From: Phoronis australis | Lineage: Eukaryota; Phoronida; Phoronidae | Direction: 5' to 3' | DNA length: 64,000 nucleotides | NCBI GenBank assembly: GCA_002633005.1 | Contig: NMRA01000405.1 | Coordinates: 249,009-313,008, forward strand | Shown here: piece after piece, positions 12,177-23,896 of the stretch | Layout: the number at the start of each line of letters is the position of its first letter | Position numbering within the stretch: position 1 is the stretch's first letter | Program-made: the position numbers and the translations under genes | Notes under the pieces: generated by a model | Databases searched by the model: none | What the model saw: the letters and a program-made list of their open reading frames with translations, nothing else | What the model was told of the DNA's origin: nothing

Positions 12177-15100
12177 CTGAAATAGGCGTAAGACTAGCGT
12201 TATCATCGTCGTCATTATACCCATTCATGCAAGTGCTTGCCAAAACATTCCGGCATATTTCCCGTAATTTTTGGCGAATTTTTTCATTTGAGTGAACAAA
12301 GATAAAATCCCTCAAATTTTGCGCTCGTGCGATAAACTTGCAAGATTCTGAATCTGAAATTCCGGAAAAATCCGCTGCGAACGAGCCTTGCATTATCCTT
12401 ACATTCTCCTCTAACATTGTCGCTGAAATTAACATTCTCACCCGTACGTTTAACATCGTACCTAACGATTAGCAATAGCTGGCGTAATATTGTATCAGTG
12501 AATTTTTTAATATTCCTGAACCGCCGTCATCGTGTGTTACAAAACGCACATCTTCATCAAACAAGCAGAAGCGTTGAAAGCAATAAAACACGACGTCCCA
12601 CGCGATACCCAGCATAAGAATGCCTTGCAATCTGTAGGCAAGACTCTAACATGGCAAATACAAGTAGTTATGCATTGCAAAGAGTTTCCCGCCGTAAAGG
12701 GCAAAATTCGCTGGACTCCCAAAATGCCATACCTGCCTTCCGCTAAAAAGCAAGACTTCGAGAGATTAAGTGAGATATTGCCGCGTATTTTAAGTGAGAA
12801 CATGTGACTTCACCTAGATTTTAGCTAGGTCCTAGCGTAGGTCCTAGCGTAGGTCCTAGCGAAATCCCCCCCCCCCACCAATCCGTCTGTACTTACGCGC
12901 TCTTTCTGTTCGTCTGACAACTTGACAGAGTCTCCGCTCTTTGAGCACACCTCTACGAATACCACGTAAAATTTGTCGGTGGTGGCACGGTCTAGAAGAT
13001 AAACAATAAAATTGGGACACAAAGATGCTAATTTCATCAATCAGTAAGAAAAGTAAAATGCGCACAAGGCACTCGTTGTAAGTTCTCTTTTAATTACACC
13101 AAATACATAAATTTATGTTATTAAGCATTAACGGTCTGTGGAAATTATAACGAGACTGGTGAACTACAGACACCACCATTATTGGTGGCAGCAAAACAAA
13201 GACTACATTGAGGAAAACAAAGGCAGGTACAGGACTGATGTCAAAGGTCAATATAACAATCCAAGCGATAACATTGAATAAACATCACTCGGGAATGACT
13301 CAAATTTTGAATTAAAATTCGTTCATGATTTATTAGAGTTGCATTTCACCTTGTGCAGCTGGAACAAATCGAATTAGGAATGTTACTCTCATAAAATCGG
13401 CTTCGCCATATTGTTCATCGTAATTGGATTCTATTTCCGTTACAGATATTGCGAATACGCGTCACTCTCGACTTCGCAATTTTAGGGTTCGCCAACCCCA
13501 TTAAACTCTGAAGCATTTTACTGAGTCGATGATGGTTCCGATGTTCACGTTGCCAACGGAAACAGAATCCTATCTCGGTAAGGCCTGATTTTATGTTAGT
13601 AAGAGGCCATTTTCGTGTTTTATCCGGCTAAACAGGGCGAAACGTAGAAAGAGAAGACTAGCGTCTGACTATAGCGCCTATTTTTTGCCCCAGTTGGACT
13701 TGGTAATTCCATAGGTCCTTTGTATACCTTCGACTGCGTCCATGTTGACACCTTCGGTGGCAGTATATTCTATGAGAACGACTTGATCTCCCCATTCCTT
13801 CAATGTGTGCTCGACTGCAGCCAAGAACGCGCTCTCGGGAGTCTTTTCCCAGTGCGCGTTCAACATTTGCCCCAATCTAAAAAGTTTCGACAGCAGTAAG
13901 GAATAGTTCATTTTATAACATTACAGTTTCATTGGCAAGTACCGTGTATGCACATATTTAGGCGCATACGCCTATATCAGAAAATGCGTTTTTTCAAAGA
14001 AAGATTTCCCGAAGTGTTTTGCGTATGTGGCTACGCTTCAGTTAGAGACACATGCGACATTTCCTTGTATACGTGCATATGTCTTGGGGTGTTCTTGTGT
14101 GTCTGGTGCATACGAATGAACTTATTAATTCGTAAAAACACTAACATGGATGAATATAATGTAGGACCGTGGGAGCGTGCGATACATTCCGGATATAAAC
14201 GCAGCATGTACAGGTACGGTGAAATTTTGTTCGAGATCTAGCTGAGTCGCGCTTCGTGACAAAACCTTAGTTGCAAAATGCACGTTCAGGACTAACAAAC
14301 TCAGTCCTGTGTCGCCATTACCCCCTCGTTGTTACCATGTTTGCCCCAGTCAAGCCGTAACCTACTCTATCGCTACAACTGTTTTTCTTAATGCCTGGAA
14401 CGCCCCCTTTCACCGAGATTAGTTATTTCAGATCTAAAACACCGATCATGTAAATTCTATCGCTTTTAGGAACCTTAATGGTAATTGATCTATATCTTAC
14501 TCGAACTAAATCATCATATAAGCGTATCACACAAAGAAAGACGTACATGTATTCCTAATGCCGTTCGTGTCTCAATTTCCACATACCTGTACAAAAATCG
14601 GTAAACTGGAATCTGTCCTTCAAAACTCTCGATTTTGATCACGTCCCCAATTCTGTAGCGGTAGAACCCAAAAGGGTTCGTTACTACTAGTTCATAGTTC
14701 TTCCCAACTTCGACCTAGTAAAAACAATCGTAAATTAAGTATACTTGGAGGACACGAACAGAAACGAAGTGCAACTTTAAATGTGTGACACTGTGCCAGA
14801 AGCAGTCCTCGCTCCAAAACCTTAGCTTGAATTGCAATGATGAGAACAAAGCTAAGCGCAGGATATAAATGCAGTGTCCAACTAGGGGACAATATATACA
14901 GGCTTCCAAGTTCTGAACGTTATAGAACGCACGAGGCGATACATGTGGATAATATATCGAGATTCCAGAAATGCAGACCAATTTAAGAAGGCAATTGCGT
15001 ACCTAACGGTGCTCCCCTCCCCTAAGTTACCACCGATGTCGTACCGCCCCCCCCCCACTGGTCCTCAACAATTTTCGTGCCGCGTCTCCCTTATCAAGCA

Positions 15101-18100
15101 CAATTCTTAACGAATCTAATTTTTTATGAGGGCGTCCGATCCACTATGGAAAAGAATCAGTTAAAGGACATTTCATCCAGAGACGATTTTTTGTAAGAAA
15201 TTTTGAAATAATTAAGTAAAAAATTCAATGAGATCGATCAGCACAGGGACGCAAGTCTATAAATAATTTGTTTTGTATTGAGCCATGAGCTATAGGGAGT
15301 TCTCTAACCTGGTGTGCCAGGACAGTTGAAGGACTGTCTGCTTGGAGCTCCTCTTCTGGGATAAATTCATAGAACTGTTTAGTGGGACACAACATGAATC
15401 TTGCGTCTGGTTCCTCGGGCCAAATATTTATACCGAAAATCCCCTCCGTGGCAGCGTGCATATTGGTGTATACAAGGACCCCATCCAGGTAATGAGATAA
15501 CGGCTCACGGTAGTTACTGAAGCTCCCCGTCAAGACACACACAACCATCCTCATGTCGGGCCACACACGACGGACAATGCCAAACATCCCCTTGGAAAAC
15601 TCCACCCGAAGAAATTCTGCCCTTTCCGGATTCGGTTGTAAATGCAGTTCTAGTTTGCTTCTCAAATCAAGGGGAATATCAAGGTCTCTTTTTAGGGCAC
15701 CCATCTCTATATCCGTGCAAATGTCTGACCATTCTGCTTCAAGTTGGCGATAAAATGACAGGGTGGACGGAGCCAAACTATGCGATATGAACGACAAGTC
15801 GTATTGCAACGAAAAAACACAGGCGATGTAGTAAAACTCGCGTTCTGTGTGGATATCGTACAAAACTTTGGGAAACGATAATAGACAGGGCTGTAACGAT
15901 GGAATGCTCTTGGCACCCAGACTTCCGCAATCTATCCCGGTTTTAGTTTTGGAAAGTTTTGGAGCTACGGCCAATAAACCAAGCGGTCGAACCGTGAAAG
16001 ACGGTTGATTGGTTTTAGCTATCATCTTGTTGCCTGCCAACGTCACAAGTATCGCGTGGACTTTCAGTAACTGGTTAAATAAGCCCCAGTTGTATGGATA
16101 AACTTTATTCTTGCCCGAAGTGCCAGAAGTAAAAACGACGAAGTCGACAGGAAATTTTGATTCGTTCAACTGCACGTTGGTTTCCCCGTCGATACGTCGG
16201 TCTACGTAGGGTCTGTAATGGTCGTATGTCGTCAGTGGGTGGTTAAGTCTGAACTCGGAGACAGACTTAATCTGGGCTAAATGAAAATCTTCAGCGTACT
16301 TCGTGCAGCCATTTGTCTCCAAACACCACATCAACATTTTCTCTTGTTCTTTGATAAAATTCGAGGTGAACTTCTCAAGTGACATAAGCTTTATCAAAAC
16401 TCCCGGAACATAAACTCTCCAAAGCGAAAACAGGCGCCACGCTGTGCAGTGGTTACACGGCTTTCTTCTTGATATGTCTAAACAAATCAGCGAAGTTACC
16501 ATAAGCACAAGACTCGTAGCCACTGAAACCAAACAAAAATATTCATGTTTTTTATTTTATTGACAAGAACAAATTCACGCGTTACGCTTCCAGAGCCTGA
16601 TATATAGGCCTAGTTACATTTTAGAAGCTACCTGGACTTTTTGATATGACAATTTGTTGGTGTCTAAGGAAATAAATGTGCACCGGAGGTCAGAAAAACA
16701 TGCAACCTCAAACAATCGTGTCTGGGCGTAGGCCGGCCCATGCAGCTTCATTTGAAGCAGCACCTCAAACCGGGATCAGGGGCATGCGACTAACACAAAC
16801 TACTTGAGCAAAAACCAACTAGGAGGAAGTGAGTAAAATTTAACTTTTCATGGTATCAAAACATTGTGCATGCGCCTGTATGAGAAACACTTGAGTAAAT
16901 TAAAAAATCGCCCATTACATCGAATGGAGGCTTGTAAGACTCTGACATGCACGCAAATACGGTAAGACAAAACAAGTCTATGTACTCCAACGTTACTAGG
17001 CAACAGATGTAGAGAACTAAAGGTATTAAACTCGTCTTACTTAAGACCTTGAATTACTTCAGGTCGGAGACAAGTGCAGAAGGCAGTGGGAAATTACACA
17101 AATTTCCCCTTGAGATAATGTAATGTTTATTAAGTTAATGTACAGAGAAGCCTGACGAATGCGGTACGCAGTCCGAGAGGGGGTGGGTACTCAGGTAAAA
17201 GACGATCGGGGATCAGAAATGCAGAGGGGTGACTGCGGTCTCGATCTTGATCGATACGCGGAATGATGTCAATTAGGATATTACTTCATCTACGCCAATA
17301 GAGGTACGTTCTGTATTTATCCCATACGCTTCGAATTCCTAAGTTTCTTTCATTTTTTGCGGCAAATCTTTTAAATATTTCAACCAGACTGTAGACGTGG
17401 CGGGTCACATCCTATACGTATGTACTTGCCCGTTAGGTTACACGTTTTCTCTGGTAAAAGAAGCAGTTTTAACTGTAACGATTTATTACTTGAAAAGAGA
17501 TAACAAAGATGAAAACAACGATAATTGTGCATTGAACTTGTGAAATTCCTGAAAATAATTAAATAACAACAATATTTGATATTGTATTTACCGAGGAATC
17601 GGCGCATGAGTTGCGGCCGATATGATATTTAGCAATTCAAAACTGATACAGAAGTGTCATATAATTAACAGTTTTGTTCCAGATTTTACATTTGGGACCT
17701 CATTGCGTGTTAAATGTTATTTATACTGTTGCAATTGTATTACTATAAACTATTTTGGGAAAGTTTAAAGGAGAATGCCACACGATTTAATTATTTTTTT
17801 TACCGTCTTAATCGGTCTATATCCACATCGCCTCGCATACGGTCGACCTCACCGTGCCGAGATGTGTCACGTTAACCTGTGAGGAAGGTGAGAAACGACG
17901 CAGCGACGTCAGTGGTTCATTTGCAAAGTGAATGCCGTCATGTTGTGGTGCATCGTTCCCGCTTGTCCAAAGTAGGCAGCTGCGAGGAAACTGGGTATAT
18001 CGTTTGTTTCGACTTCCTCGAGAGTTCTAAATGCTTAGGAAGTGGCTCGCGATAGTGAAGAATGAAAAGTACGCAGTTAATATTAAGTATGAGACCGAGA

Positions 18101-21100
18101 TACATCTCCGCTGGTGTCTGTGGCCGGCAGTCGTCGACAGTGAGTCTGACGAATGCCGGCTTACCAAAGAACTATCCATACTTCCCGTTGTGCATGTTCA
18201 CGGCGCCTCTCTAGTATTTCTCGATCACTGTATTTCTGTTTGAACTGATAGCCTGTGAAACTTAACGGTCCACCTTCGAAATCTTCGTCGGATGAGTTCT
18301 CGCCAGAAGTCGGGATTGCCAGTTGCCCTGTTTACGTTTATTTTTCTACGTTCTGTTTCAAAATTAATTATTCACACCCTAACCAACGCTTATATAAACT
18401 GAAACAAAGCCTGTGTCATTAGATGCAATTTGTAATGCCTTTGGAGTATTCGTGAGTGCAAATGTTTTGAGAAGCCAGCAGTAAATAAACCACTGCGTTA
18501 CCGACTTCAGATGCAATGAAGGTAATTGACCGGGCATCGAGGCCGTGTGAGCGCATACTAATTCAGTGTTTGCTGACAGAAAGTTGTTGGGAAAGAATAA
18601 CTCGATTTTACATGCTATGGTCACATGTTAGGGTAATCATTATTTAGATATACATATACATTATTCACATCATTGCTACTGTACAACTTTTGCCCTGAAG
18701 GTTCTGTAAAAGGACAAGTTGACTGACTTCGGGGCCCCCGACAAGTAATAGACAGGCAGCCCAGAGCACTTAGCATAGATGAACGAGGTACCAACATCTG
18801 ACCACGGGAGCATTTAAAGTCCACCTCAGTATGTACAGAAATGGACGTCTGCCGTTGTCTGCACTCTGGGTGTGACCCCTGGGGGCCTTACAAAGAGTCC
18901 AAAAAATGAGCTGGCACATACATTCGAGGTACCACACGAAACCAGGCGTGCGTTCAGTAGACGCTAGGACCTACGGTAGGACTTAGCTAAAACCTAGTCA
19001 AAGTCACATGTTCTCATTTAAAATGCACGGCATTATCTCACGTAATCTCGCGAAGTCTTGATTTTTAGCGAGGTCCTAGCGTTACTGACCGGGAGGCAGG
19101 CAATGCTGCAGCGAGACCTCTTGTTACCAAAACACGTCGTTGTTTATACCGGTATTTTTATTTAAATAGCATTGGGACTCCACTTCGTGGCTGCGCACCA
19201 AATTATGGGTGATCTGTATTTTATCACGGAAGACATTATGTCGGCCATCGACAAACGACTCCGCGAAACTACTTGAAAACATTGCAAACACTATACACTA
19301 CACTGAATTTCTACATCATGTAAAGATTTCTTCAAAAACTTACCACTAGGCGAGTTAACTGCCTTACATCTTGACACCCGTCTGCTTTTCGCTTATAGTG
19401 ATCATGAGAGTAAACACAGGCTTTAGTGAACGAAAGTTTTCTATAATTTGTTTTTGTTTCCTGCAGTCCCGCTTTTTGCAGTTAACTTATTAAATACACC
19501 ACTTTTGTCACCAATTTAGAATATGTGTACTTCGATTTCCGTGGTGCAATTTTTAACATCTTGTTGTCCAGTTGTTTGGATTTCCCACCCGAGTACTTGA
19601 ACAAGCAAGGTAAAGCTGCATGGACAATTGTAGCTCCATTTTTAAAGGTCCTTTCTGGGTTTCTGGCCGACTATTTTCAGAGTAAAATTTGTCTTTCACG
19701 GGTCATTGGGTGTTCAGTGCAGCACGATTGTTGGTTTTAAAACAGTTTAAGCTGATACCTTGAAAATCTGACTGTCTCAAAAATGGCATACCGTGGTTGA
19801 GATTTTTGAGGGTTTCTGCCAGGCACAATCCAGAGTGTATTTTGTCTGCCGGTCATAGGGCATTTAATGACCTGTGACATGTATTGAATCTCATGTAATT
19901 GCTTTTGTGGTACCTCGAATGTATGTGCTAACTCATTTTTATGGGGTCTTTTTTGGTTTCTGCTGGACCCATTCCAGAGTGCAATTTGTCTGTCATGGGT
20001 CATTCAATGTTCAGTGTGGTGTTATTGTTCGTTTTAAATCAGTTTTGACCGCTACCTCGAAAATCTAGTCTAGATAAAAATTTTGATGGCATACCGTGGT
20101 TAAGATTTTTGGGGGTTTCTGCCGAGCACAATCCAGAGTGTATTTTGTCTGTCATAGGGCTTTTAGTGATCTGTGACATGTATTGAACCATATGGAATTG
20201 GTTTTGTGTGGTACCTCGAATGTATGTGCTAGCTCATTTTGGGGGGTCCTTTTCTGGTTTTTGCCGGACCCATTCCAGAGTGCAGTTTGTCTGTCATGGG
20301 TCATTTGGTGTTCAGTGCGGTACTATTGTTCGTTTAAAATCTGTTTTGGCCGGTACCTCGAAAATCTAATCTAGCTCAAATTTTTGATGGCATACCACGG
20401 TTGAGATTTTTGGGGGTTTCTGCCGGGCACAACCCAGAGTGTATTTCGTCTGCCTTTGTCATAGGGGTTTTAGTGATCTGTGACATGTATTGAACCATAT
20501 GGAATTGGTTTTGTGTGGTACCTCGAATGTATGTGCTAGCTCATTTTGGGGGTCCTTTTTTGGTTTCTGCCGGACCCAACTGAAAAAAATCGCAAGTCTG
20601 AAAGTACAACACACAGCTATCTTTTATGTCTCTATTTTACGGAAGAATGATTCGAATTTATCACCAAACAGATCCAAACTCCCGCGATCAACCATGATAA
20701 ATTGGCCTACCGAACCTAGGAGTCGTACACTCCTTGACAGAACTCTGTAGCCTACCGTACGTTGAAATACCTATAAATCCGTAACAGTGAAATAATACAA
20801 CACGTTTGTTCAAGAACTTGATGTATTTGTAAGGGTTTTACATCGAAATTTGGTGATTTATTGGTGTAAAACGATGCATTCAAGCGATAAGTTGACATCA
20901 ATAACCGTGTTGTGAACGGCTGAACAGACTGCGTTCGAACCAATTACGTCATTGGTTAATGTCAACTTCTCCGTCTGCCGTCAGGTGTCAGGTGAAACAA
21001 CTGAACTTGCTGATATCGAGTGGAACTACTCGATCTAAATTGACTTAGTGGCGGATCTACGGGGGGGGGGGGGTTCAGGGGATTTAATCCCCCCCTTGCA

Positions 21101-23896
21101 CCAGGACCCAAAAATAAAAAAAAACGTCTCCAACAAAACAAAAACGGCCCCGCTAGCGTGTGTAAGCCCCAAGTAAACCAACTTGGAAAAAATTGAGGGG
21201 GGTTCACTCTGAAAATATGATTTTTTGCATTGTGAATTGCTGAGTCTTCGTGGCTCATCGGCAAAACGCGCGGAGATCAGTTGTGTGCGCGCTTCCGTCG
21301 ACACTTCTGAAGTAGCCATGCATTTTAGATGTATCCACCGCTGAAAGAGCAGTTCTATAGCTGATTTCTTTAGGTAACTAGCTTCTTTACTCTAAGATAT
21401 GTTTTGATTTGATTAGGGCAAATACTGTGGTGCCGCAACGCTGATATTCAGGCAAATTGACGAGCAACATTTTTACCTCATCTGTCATGCCGTATTACAC
21501 TCCACACGTTTGTAACTGATGTAAAGTTGTCTTGCGCAATATCATACTGTGTACATGTACATGCAATATTTTTGAAAAAAAATCTTTTCCGAAGATTTGC
21601 TATAGTGGCGGGCGCCGTGGTCTGGTCGCGAGTCCGTTTGAAGATACACTCTAGCAAGTTATGTCTATACAAGGAATGACCAAGGGGGCACTCACATTGA
21701 CAAAGAGACCGCATTCGCGAACAGTGTACATGTACAGTACCAGAAATTGCGGGGAGGCTGTTCTTTCACAACAAAGTCTTACGGGATTCGTGCGATGTTC
21801 AATAGGCCTATGGAGTCCTAGTTCCGACCTCAACACCTACCGTCTTTCTACCTCCAATAAGCACACTGCTGTGTTTTATACTGGGAATTTCCGCAAAAAG
21901 ACCCACCCGATGAAACGCTCATGCCCATGGGCATTTATTTGATGTTTGTACTTCGGGTTTCAAGCGTTCAGACATTGGGACGTTTATTTAGAAAATTGCA
22001 AGAGATGCAAATAGGTCCTGGGATACATCGTCAAAGTTTGAAACAGTCCATGATGAACGGAACAAATTTAGTTGCGCATGTAAGTCTTTTGAATGGACTT
22101 GGCAACAAGGGTCTTAGTGCCAAGTGAGCTGCGAAACGAGATGCTGACATTGCAGAGGCTTACAAGCTCATTGACACAGCAGTTGACGAAGTGCCAGCGT
22201 TGGGAACAATCATCGAAGATATCTGGGTAGAATGGTTCCTAGAGGAGCAAACCATTGGATCTGATATACAGATTCCTCGGCAGTCTAGACAACAGAAGGA
22301 TAGGACTAACGTATGAGTAACCACTGGGGATTAAAAAGTGTCTAGAGAGAAGTTTTCAATTCAAAATTTTTTTAGGTCTCGCGACGGACCAGGCCAGCTT
22401 GATTTGTGTAGATGTTGAGTTTTAGTGTACTTCTCGTCCCTCGGCGAACTAGTCTTGTGATGTTTTACCAATGTGTGCTTTGTAAAACTATTCCAGCCAG
22501 TACTGTTTGGTCCCGCGACAGATCGACTATTTTTATAGAGATAATAAGCACAGGTGTACTCTTGGTCTCGTGACGGACCAGGTCAGCCTTTTTGTGTACT
22601 CTCAGTGTACATCTGGTCCCTCTGCAAACTAGTCCAGTAGGGCCTATATCTTTTCACCACTGTGCACAGGATGTTTTGGTTTCGTGAAACTGTTTTCAGA
22701 TGATTTGTTTCCTGATACATTTGATCTTTTTCAATTGTTGTCAACGTGATTCTTTACTATTTATTGTCGCTTTCAATAATAGACTATGAGCTGAGAGCAC
22801 CATCGTTCGCCACTAAGTTTTCCTCGTAACGAGACAGAACACATGTTTATTTCCGGACTAACAGTACAGGTATTCGTTGTTAAACAACTTGAGGCTGCTG
22901 TTTCGCGATCATCTGCTATTCAAGTTTTTACGCCCCGTCGATGCTCCTTATGCTCTTGAATATTTGGAAGTTGTCTAAACCCCTGTATACACACCACACT
23001 TTTTCGTATACAACTTTTCGTATGCAAAAAAGGTGTGTGTAAGCAGATGTGCCAACAAAAATTTTTGCTGGTGGCGTGACTCATACCCAGATGTGCACAA
23101 TATGGTTTCACGAAACTTATAAGCCAAGTTCATGTGACGAAATCGTGAAGGGTTTTTAACTGTCTTAAGAAAAACTCCAGAGACATGTTAAGTGCCAGAA
23201 ACTTACCACGATGCATGGAAATTTCNACAAAAGTGCAATAAATAAACGCAAACGCGCAATTCACAATGGTGCGCCCGTTTTTTTTTTAGTCTGTCCGCTC
23301 TTTTGTTAGCAAAAGGTCCATAACGTCAGGAATTCGAGCTCCCCCATTTTGAAGGCTGGTTGAAGTAGGTTGTTTTTTGGGTGGCCATTCTCCTTTATGA
23401 TCGCACCGGCTAACGACGTCGAGTCGACATTGACGTCAGAGGGCACTGTTGAAGTAGTCCGGAAAACAATATCACTAGTGGCTGGAAGAGATAACCCCTG
23501 CTAGTGGTTAACAATATCACATGACCGTATTGCACCATGGACATTGCAATAGGCTGATTCAACGCGTATGGGATAAATAACGATTACGGTCGCAAAACAC
23601 GAGGTCCGCTAGGTCGTAACTACGAGCGTAACCGACAGCCGCCGCCGGTCTCAGTGCTCTCCGGTTTCAGATAAACAATCGAGCTGCTCCGGTTTGCTCA
23701 GTTCACAAACTAAATCAACAAATCCTAATCCCAAAGACGTTCTACGGTCTCTGTTATAATACCTACCTTGAAGAAAAGTGTAAAACATCGCCGCATCTCG
23801 CCATCCTTTTCCGAAAGCGCCAATAACAAGTGCTGCAGCAGTAAACGACACCGCGGATAACAAACGAAAGTGGGTAACACTCTTCATGTTGTGCAT
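11955..23896 (-). CDS. GHDC: GH3-domain acyl-adenylate-forming protein, six exons
   Basis: A GH3-family protein. Plant GH3 enzymes adenylate acyl acids (jasmonate, auxin) and conjugate them to amino acids; the substrate of animal members is unknown. Exons in order: 23767-23896, 15309-16522, 14587-14714, 13728-13876, 12897-12991, 11955-12176. All junctions are GT-AG and every phase agrees (1,0,2,1,0), giving 645 residues. Motif I FTSGTSG (about 174-180), motif II ATEGIFGIN (about 400-409) and motif III YRYRIGD (466-472) form the ATP/AMP site. The C-terminal domain has GQMLN, EYT, FYVVFVEV and the late ASQFKVPR block seen in plant GH3 proteins. The N-terminus is hydrophobic (residues ~11-25 and 42-58), suggesting membrane or ER targeting. 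Exon 1 is less certain than the rest; an internal ATG in exon 2 is an alternative start. Confidence 0.88.
12740..12872. mobile_element. CAGTAACGCTAGGACCT MITE, internally deleted copy (A)
   Basis: In reverse orientation it shares the body of copies at 18955-19087 and 25342-25475, including a CATGTTCTCACTTAAAATAC block and repeated AGGTCCTAGCG units at 12829-12860. The left terminal repeat is missing. It lies in a GH3 gene intron, just beyond the exon 5 donor. Confidence 0.7.
12897..12991 (-). CDS. GHDC: GH3 gene exon 5
   Basis: Residues 541-572. Acceptor TCTTCTAG, donor CGC|GTAAGT. Encodes DRATTDKFYVVFVEV, the conserved beta strand of the GH3 C-terminal domain. Confidence 0.88.
13330..13650. 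repeat. Foldback MITE copy in GH3 intron 4
   Basis: The two halves are mutually inverted: ATTGGATTCTATTTCCGTTA (about 13427-13446) mirrors ACGGAAACAGAATCCTATCT (about 13557-13576), and outer blocks TCATAAAATCGG and TGATTTTATGTTAGTAAG also mirror. Same family as 47634-48471. Confidence 0.65.
13728..13876 (-). CDS. GHDC: GH3 gene exon 4
   Basis: Residues 491-540 and one base of 541. Acceptor TTTTTAG, donor GAAG|GTATAC. Encodes LGQMLNAHWEKTPESAF, the GQMLN-x-x-x-EKT motif of GH3 proteins. Confidence 0.9.
13877..14586. other. GH3 intron 3; nothing further seen
   Basis: The open frame at 13948-14241 on the plus strand has no recognisable similarity. Confidence 0.5.
14587..14714 (-). CDS. GHDC: GH3 gene exon 3
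   Basis: Residues 449-490. Acceptor TTTTACTAG, donor TACAG|GTATGT. Encodes YELVVTNPFGFYRYRIGDVI, the motif III region. Confidence 0.93.
15309..16522 (-). CDS. GHDC: GH3 gene exon 2 (main catalytic exon)
   Basis: Residues 44-448. The open frame runs 5-prime only to a TTG at 16532, and the preceding TTGTTTGGTTTCAG is a good splice acceptor, so this is an internal exon. The donor CACCAG|GTTAGA joins phase 0 to exon 3. Contains the FTSGTSG nucleotide-binding motif and the TEGIFGIN motif. Confidence 0.93.
16523..17764. other. GH3 intron 1, proximal part; nothing seen
   Basis: First 1.2 kb of the 7.2 kb first intron (counted from exon 2). No recognisable gene or repeat structure. Confidence 0.5.
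17932..18243 (+). pseudogene. Decayed THAP zinc-finger domain
   Basis: One frame from the ATG at 17932 reads MPSCCGASFPLVQ, then YRLFRLPREF, a stop (TAA at 18028), then MLRKWLAIVKNEKYAVNIKY. A neighbouring frame supplies IVPACPK and VCGRQ. Together these follow the THAP plan: MP-x-C, second cysteine in a VP-x-C context, an F-R-x-P block, R-K-W, and a late C-x2-H/Q. Stop and frameshifts make it non-functional. Probably a transposase N-terminus. Confidence 0.5.
18850..18950 (-). repeat. Inverted fragment of the ~300 bp satellite
   Basis: Its reverse complement carries ACCTCGAATGTATGTGCCAG and CTCATTTTTTGGACTC, matching the unit of the tandem array at 19640-20580. It abuts the MITE copy at 18955. 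Confidence 0.65.
18955..19087. mobile_element. CAGTAACGCTAGGACCT MITE, copy B
   Basis: About 133 bp. The left end CAGTAGACGCTAGGACCT and the right end AGGTCCTAGCGTTACTG are terminal inverted repeats. The body matches copy C at 25342-25475. The similarity extends a few bases past both ends (GCGTT left, GGGAGGC right), so the true element may be slightly longer. Confidence 0.8.
19640..20580. repeat. ~300 bp tandem repeat, about three copies
   Basis: The anchor TACCTCGAATGTATGTGCTA starts at 19911, 20212 and 20519 (spacing 301 and 307). Each unit also has CCAGAGTGTATTT and GGTCATT...GTTCAGTG blocks. Short open frames recur once per unit and are artefacts. Confidence 0.9.
20581..21920. other. 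No recognisable gene; poly-G tract at 21061
   Basis: Contains a G run (21061-21073), the tail of a GGCGGATCTAC-GGGG type repeat, and scattered short frames. Nothing assignable. Confidence 0.5.
21921..22316 (+). pseudogene. Unidentified decayed reading frame with one stop
   Basis: A frame of 68 codons ends in a TGA at 22125-22127 and then continues open in the same frame for a further 62 codons, reading AAKRDADIAEAYKLIDTAVD, then VPALGTIIEDIWVEWFLEEQ, to a TGA. The composition of the second half looks protein-like (mixed charged and hydrophobic). Not recognised. It lies inside the putative THAP-bearing element, so it might be transposase debris; this is inference. Confidence 0.3.
22375..22640. 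repeat. Diverged two-copy direct repeat
   Basis: The block GGTCTCGCGACGGACCAGG at about 22376 recurs as GGTCTCGTGACGGACCAGG at about 22564, each followed by GTGTAC and a TGGTCCCTC / GTCCCTC-like block and an AACTAGTC block. Confidence 0.55.
23767..23896 (-). CDS. GHDC: GH3 gene exon 1 (start)
   Basis: Residues 1-43 and one base of 44. Two in-frame ATGs (23896 and 23887) are followed by a hydrophobic stretch (LLSAVSFTAAALVIGAF), typical of a signal anchor. The donor CAAG|GTAGGT leaves phase 1, which exactly fits the exon 2 acceptor (TG then GCT). The phase match and signal-like peptide support it, but it is 7.2 kb from exon 2 and no similarity confirms it. Confidence 0.6.

Larger units (their letters stand above)
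17765..23398 (+). mobile_element. Putative decayed 5.6 kb TTAA element with THAP remnant
   Basis: The left end at 17765 reads TTAA then AGGAGAATGCCAC. The right end at 23394 reads inward AGGAGAATGGCCAC, preceded by TTAT (one change from TTAA). A THAP-like frame begins 163 bp inside the left end. A TTAAAGG start plus a THAP domain points to Kolobok-type transposons. Other repeats have since inserted inside (MITE B and a 300 bp tandem array). The pairing of ends over 5.6 kb rests on about 13 bp and is inference. Confidence 0.4.

Noticed and set aside
16532-16532. Start of the GH3 protein at 16532
   Set aside because: That codon is TTG and sits within a polypyrimidine/AG splice acceptor; exon 2 is internal.
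19525-20750. Series of short similar frames
   Set aside because: Periodic frames arise once per unit of the 300 bp tandem repeat.
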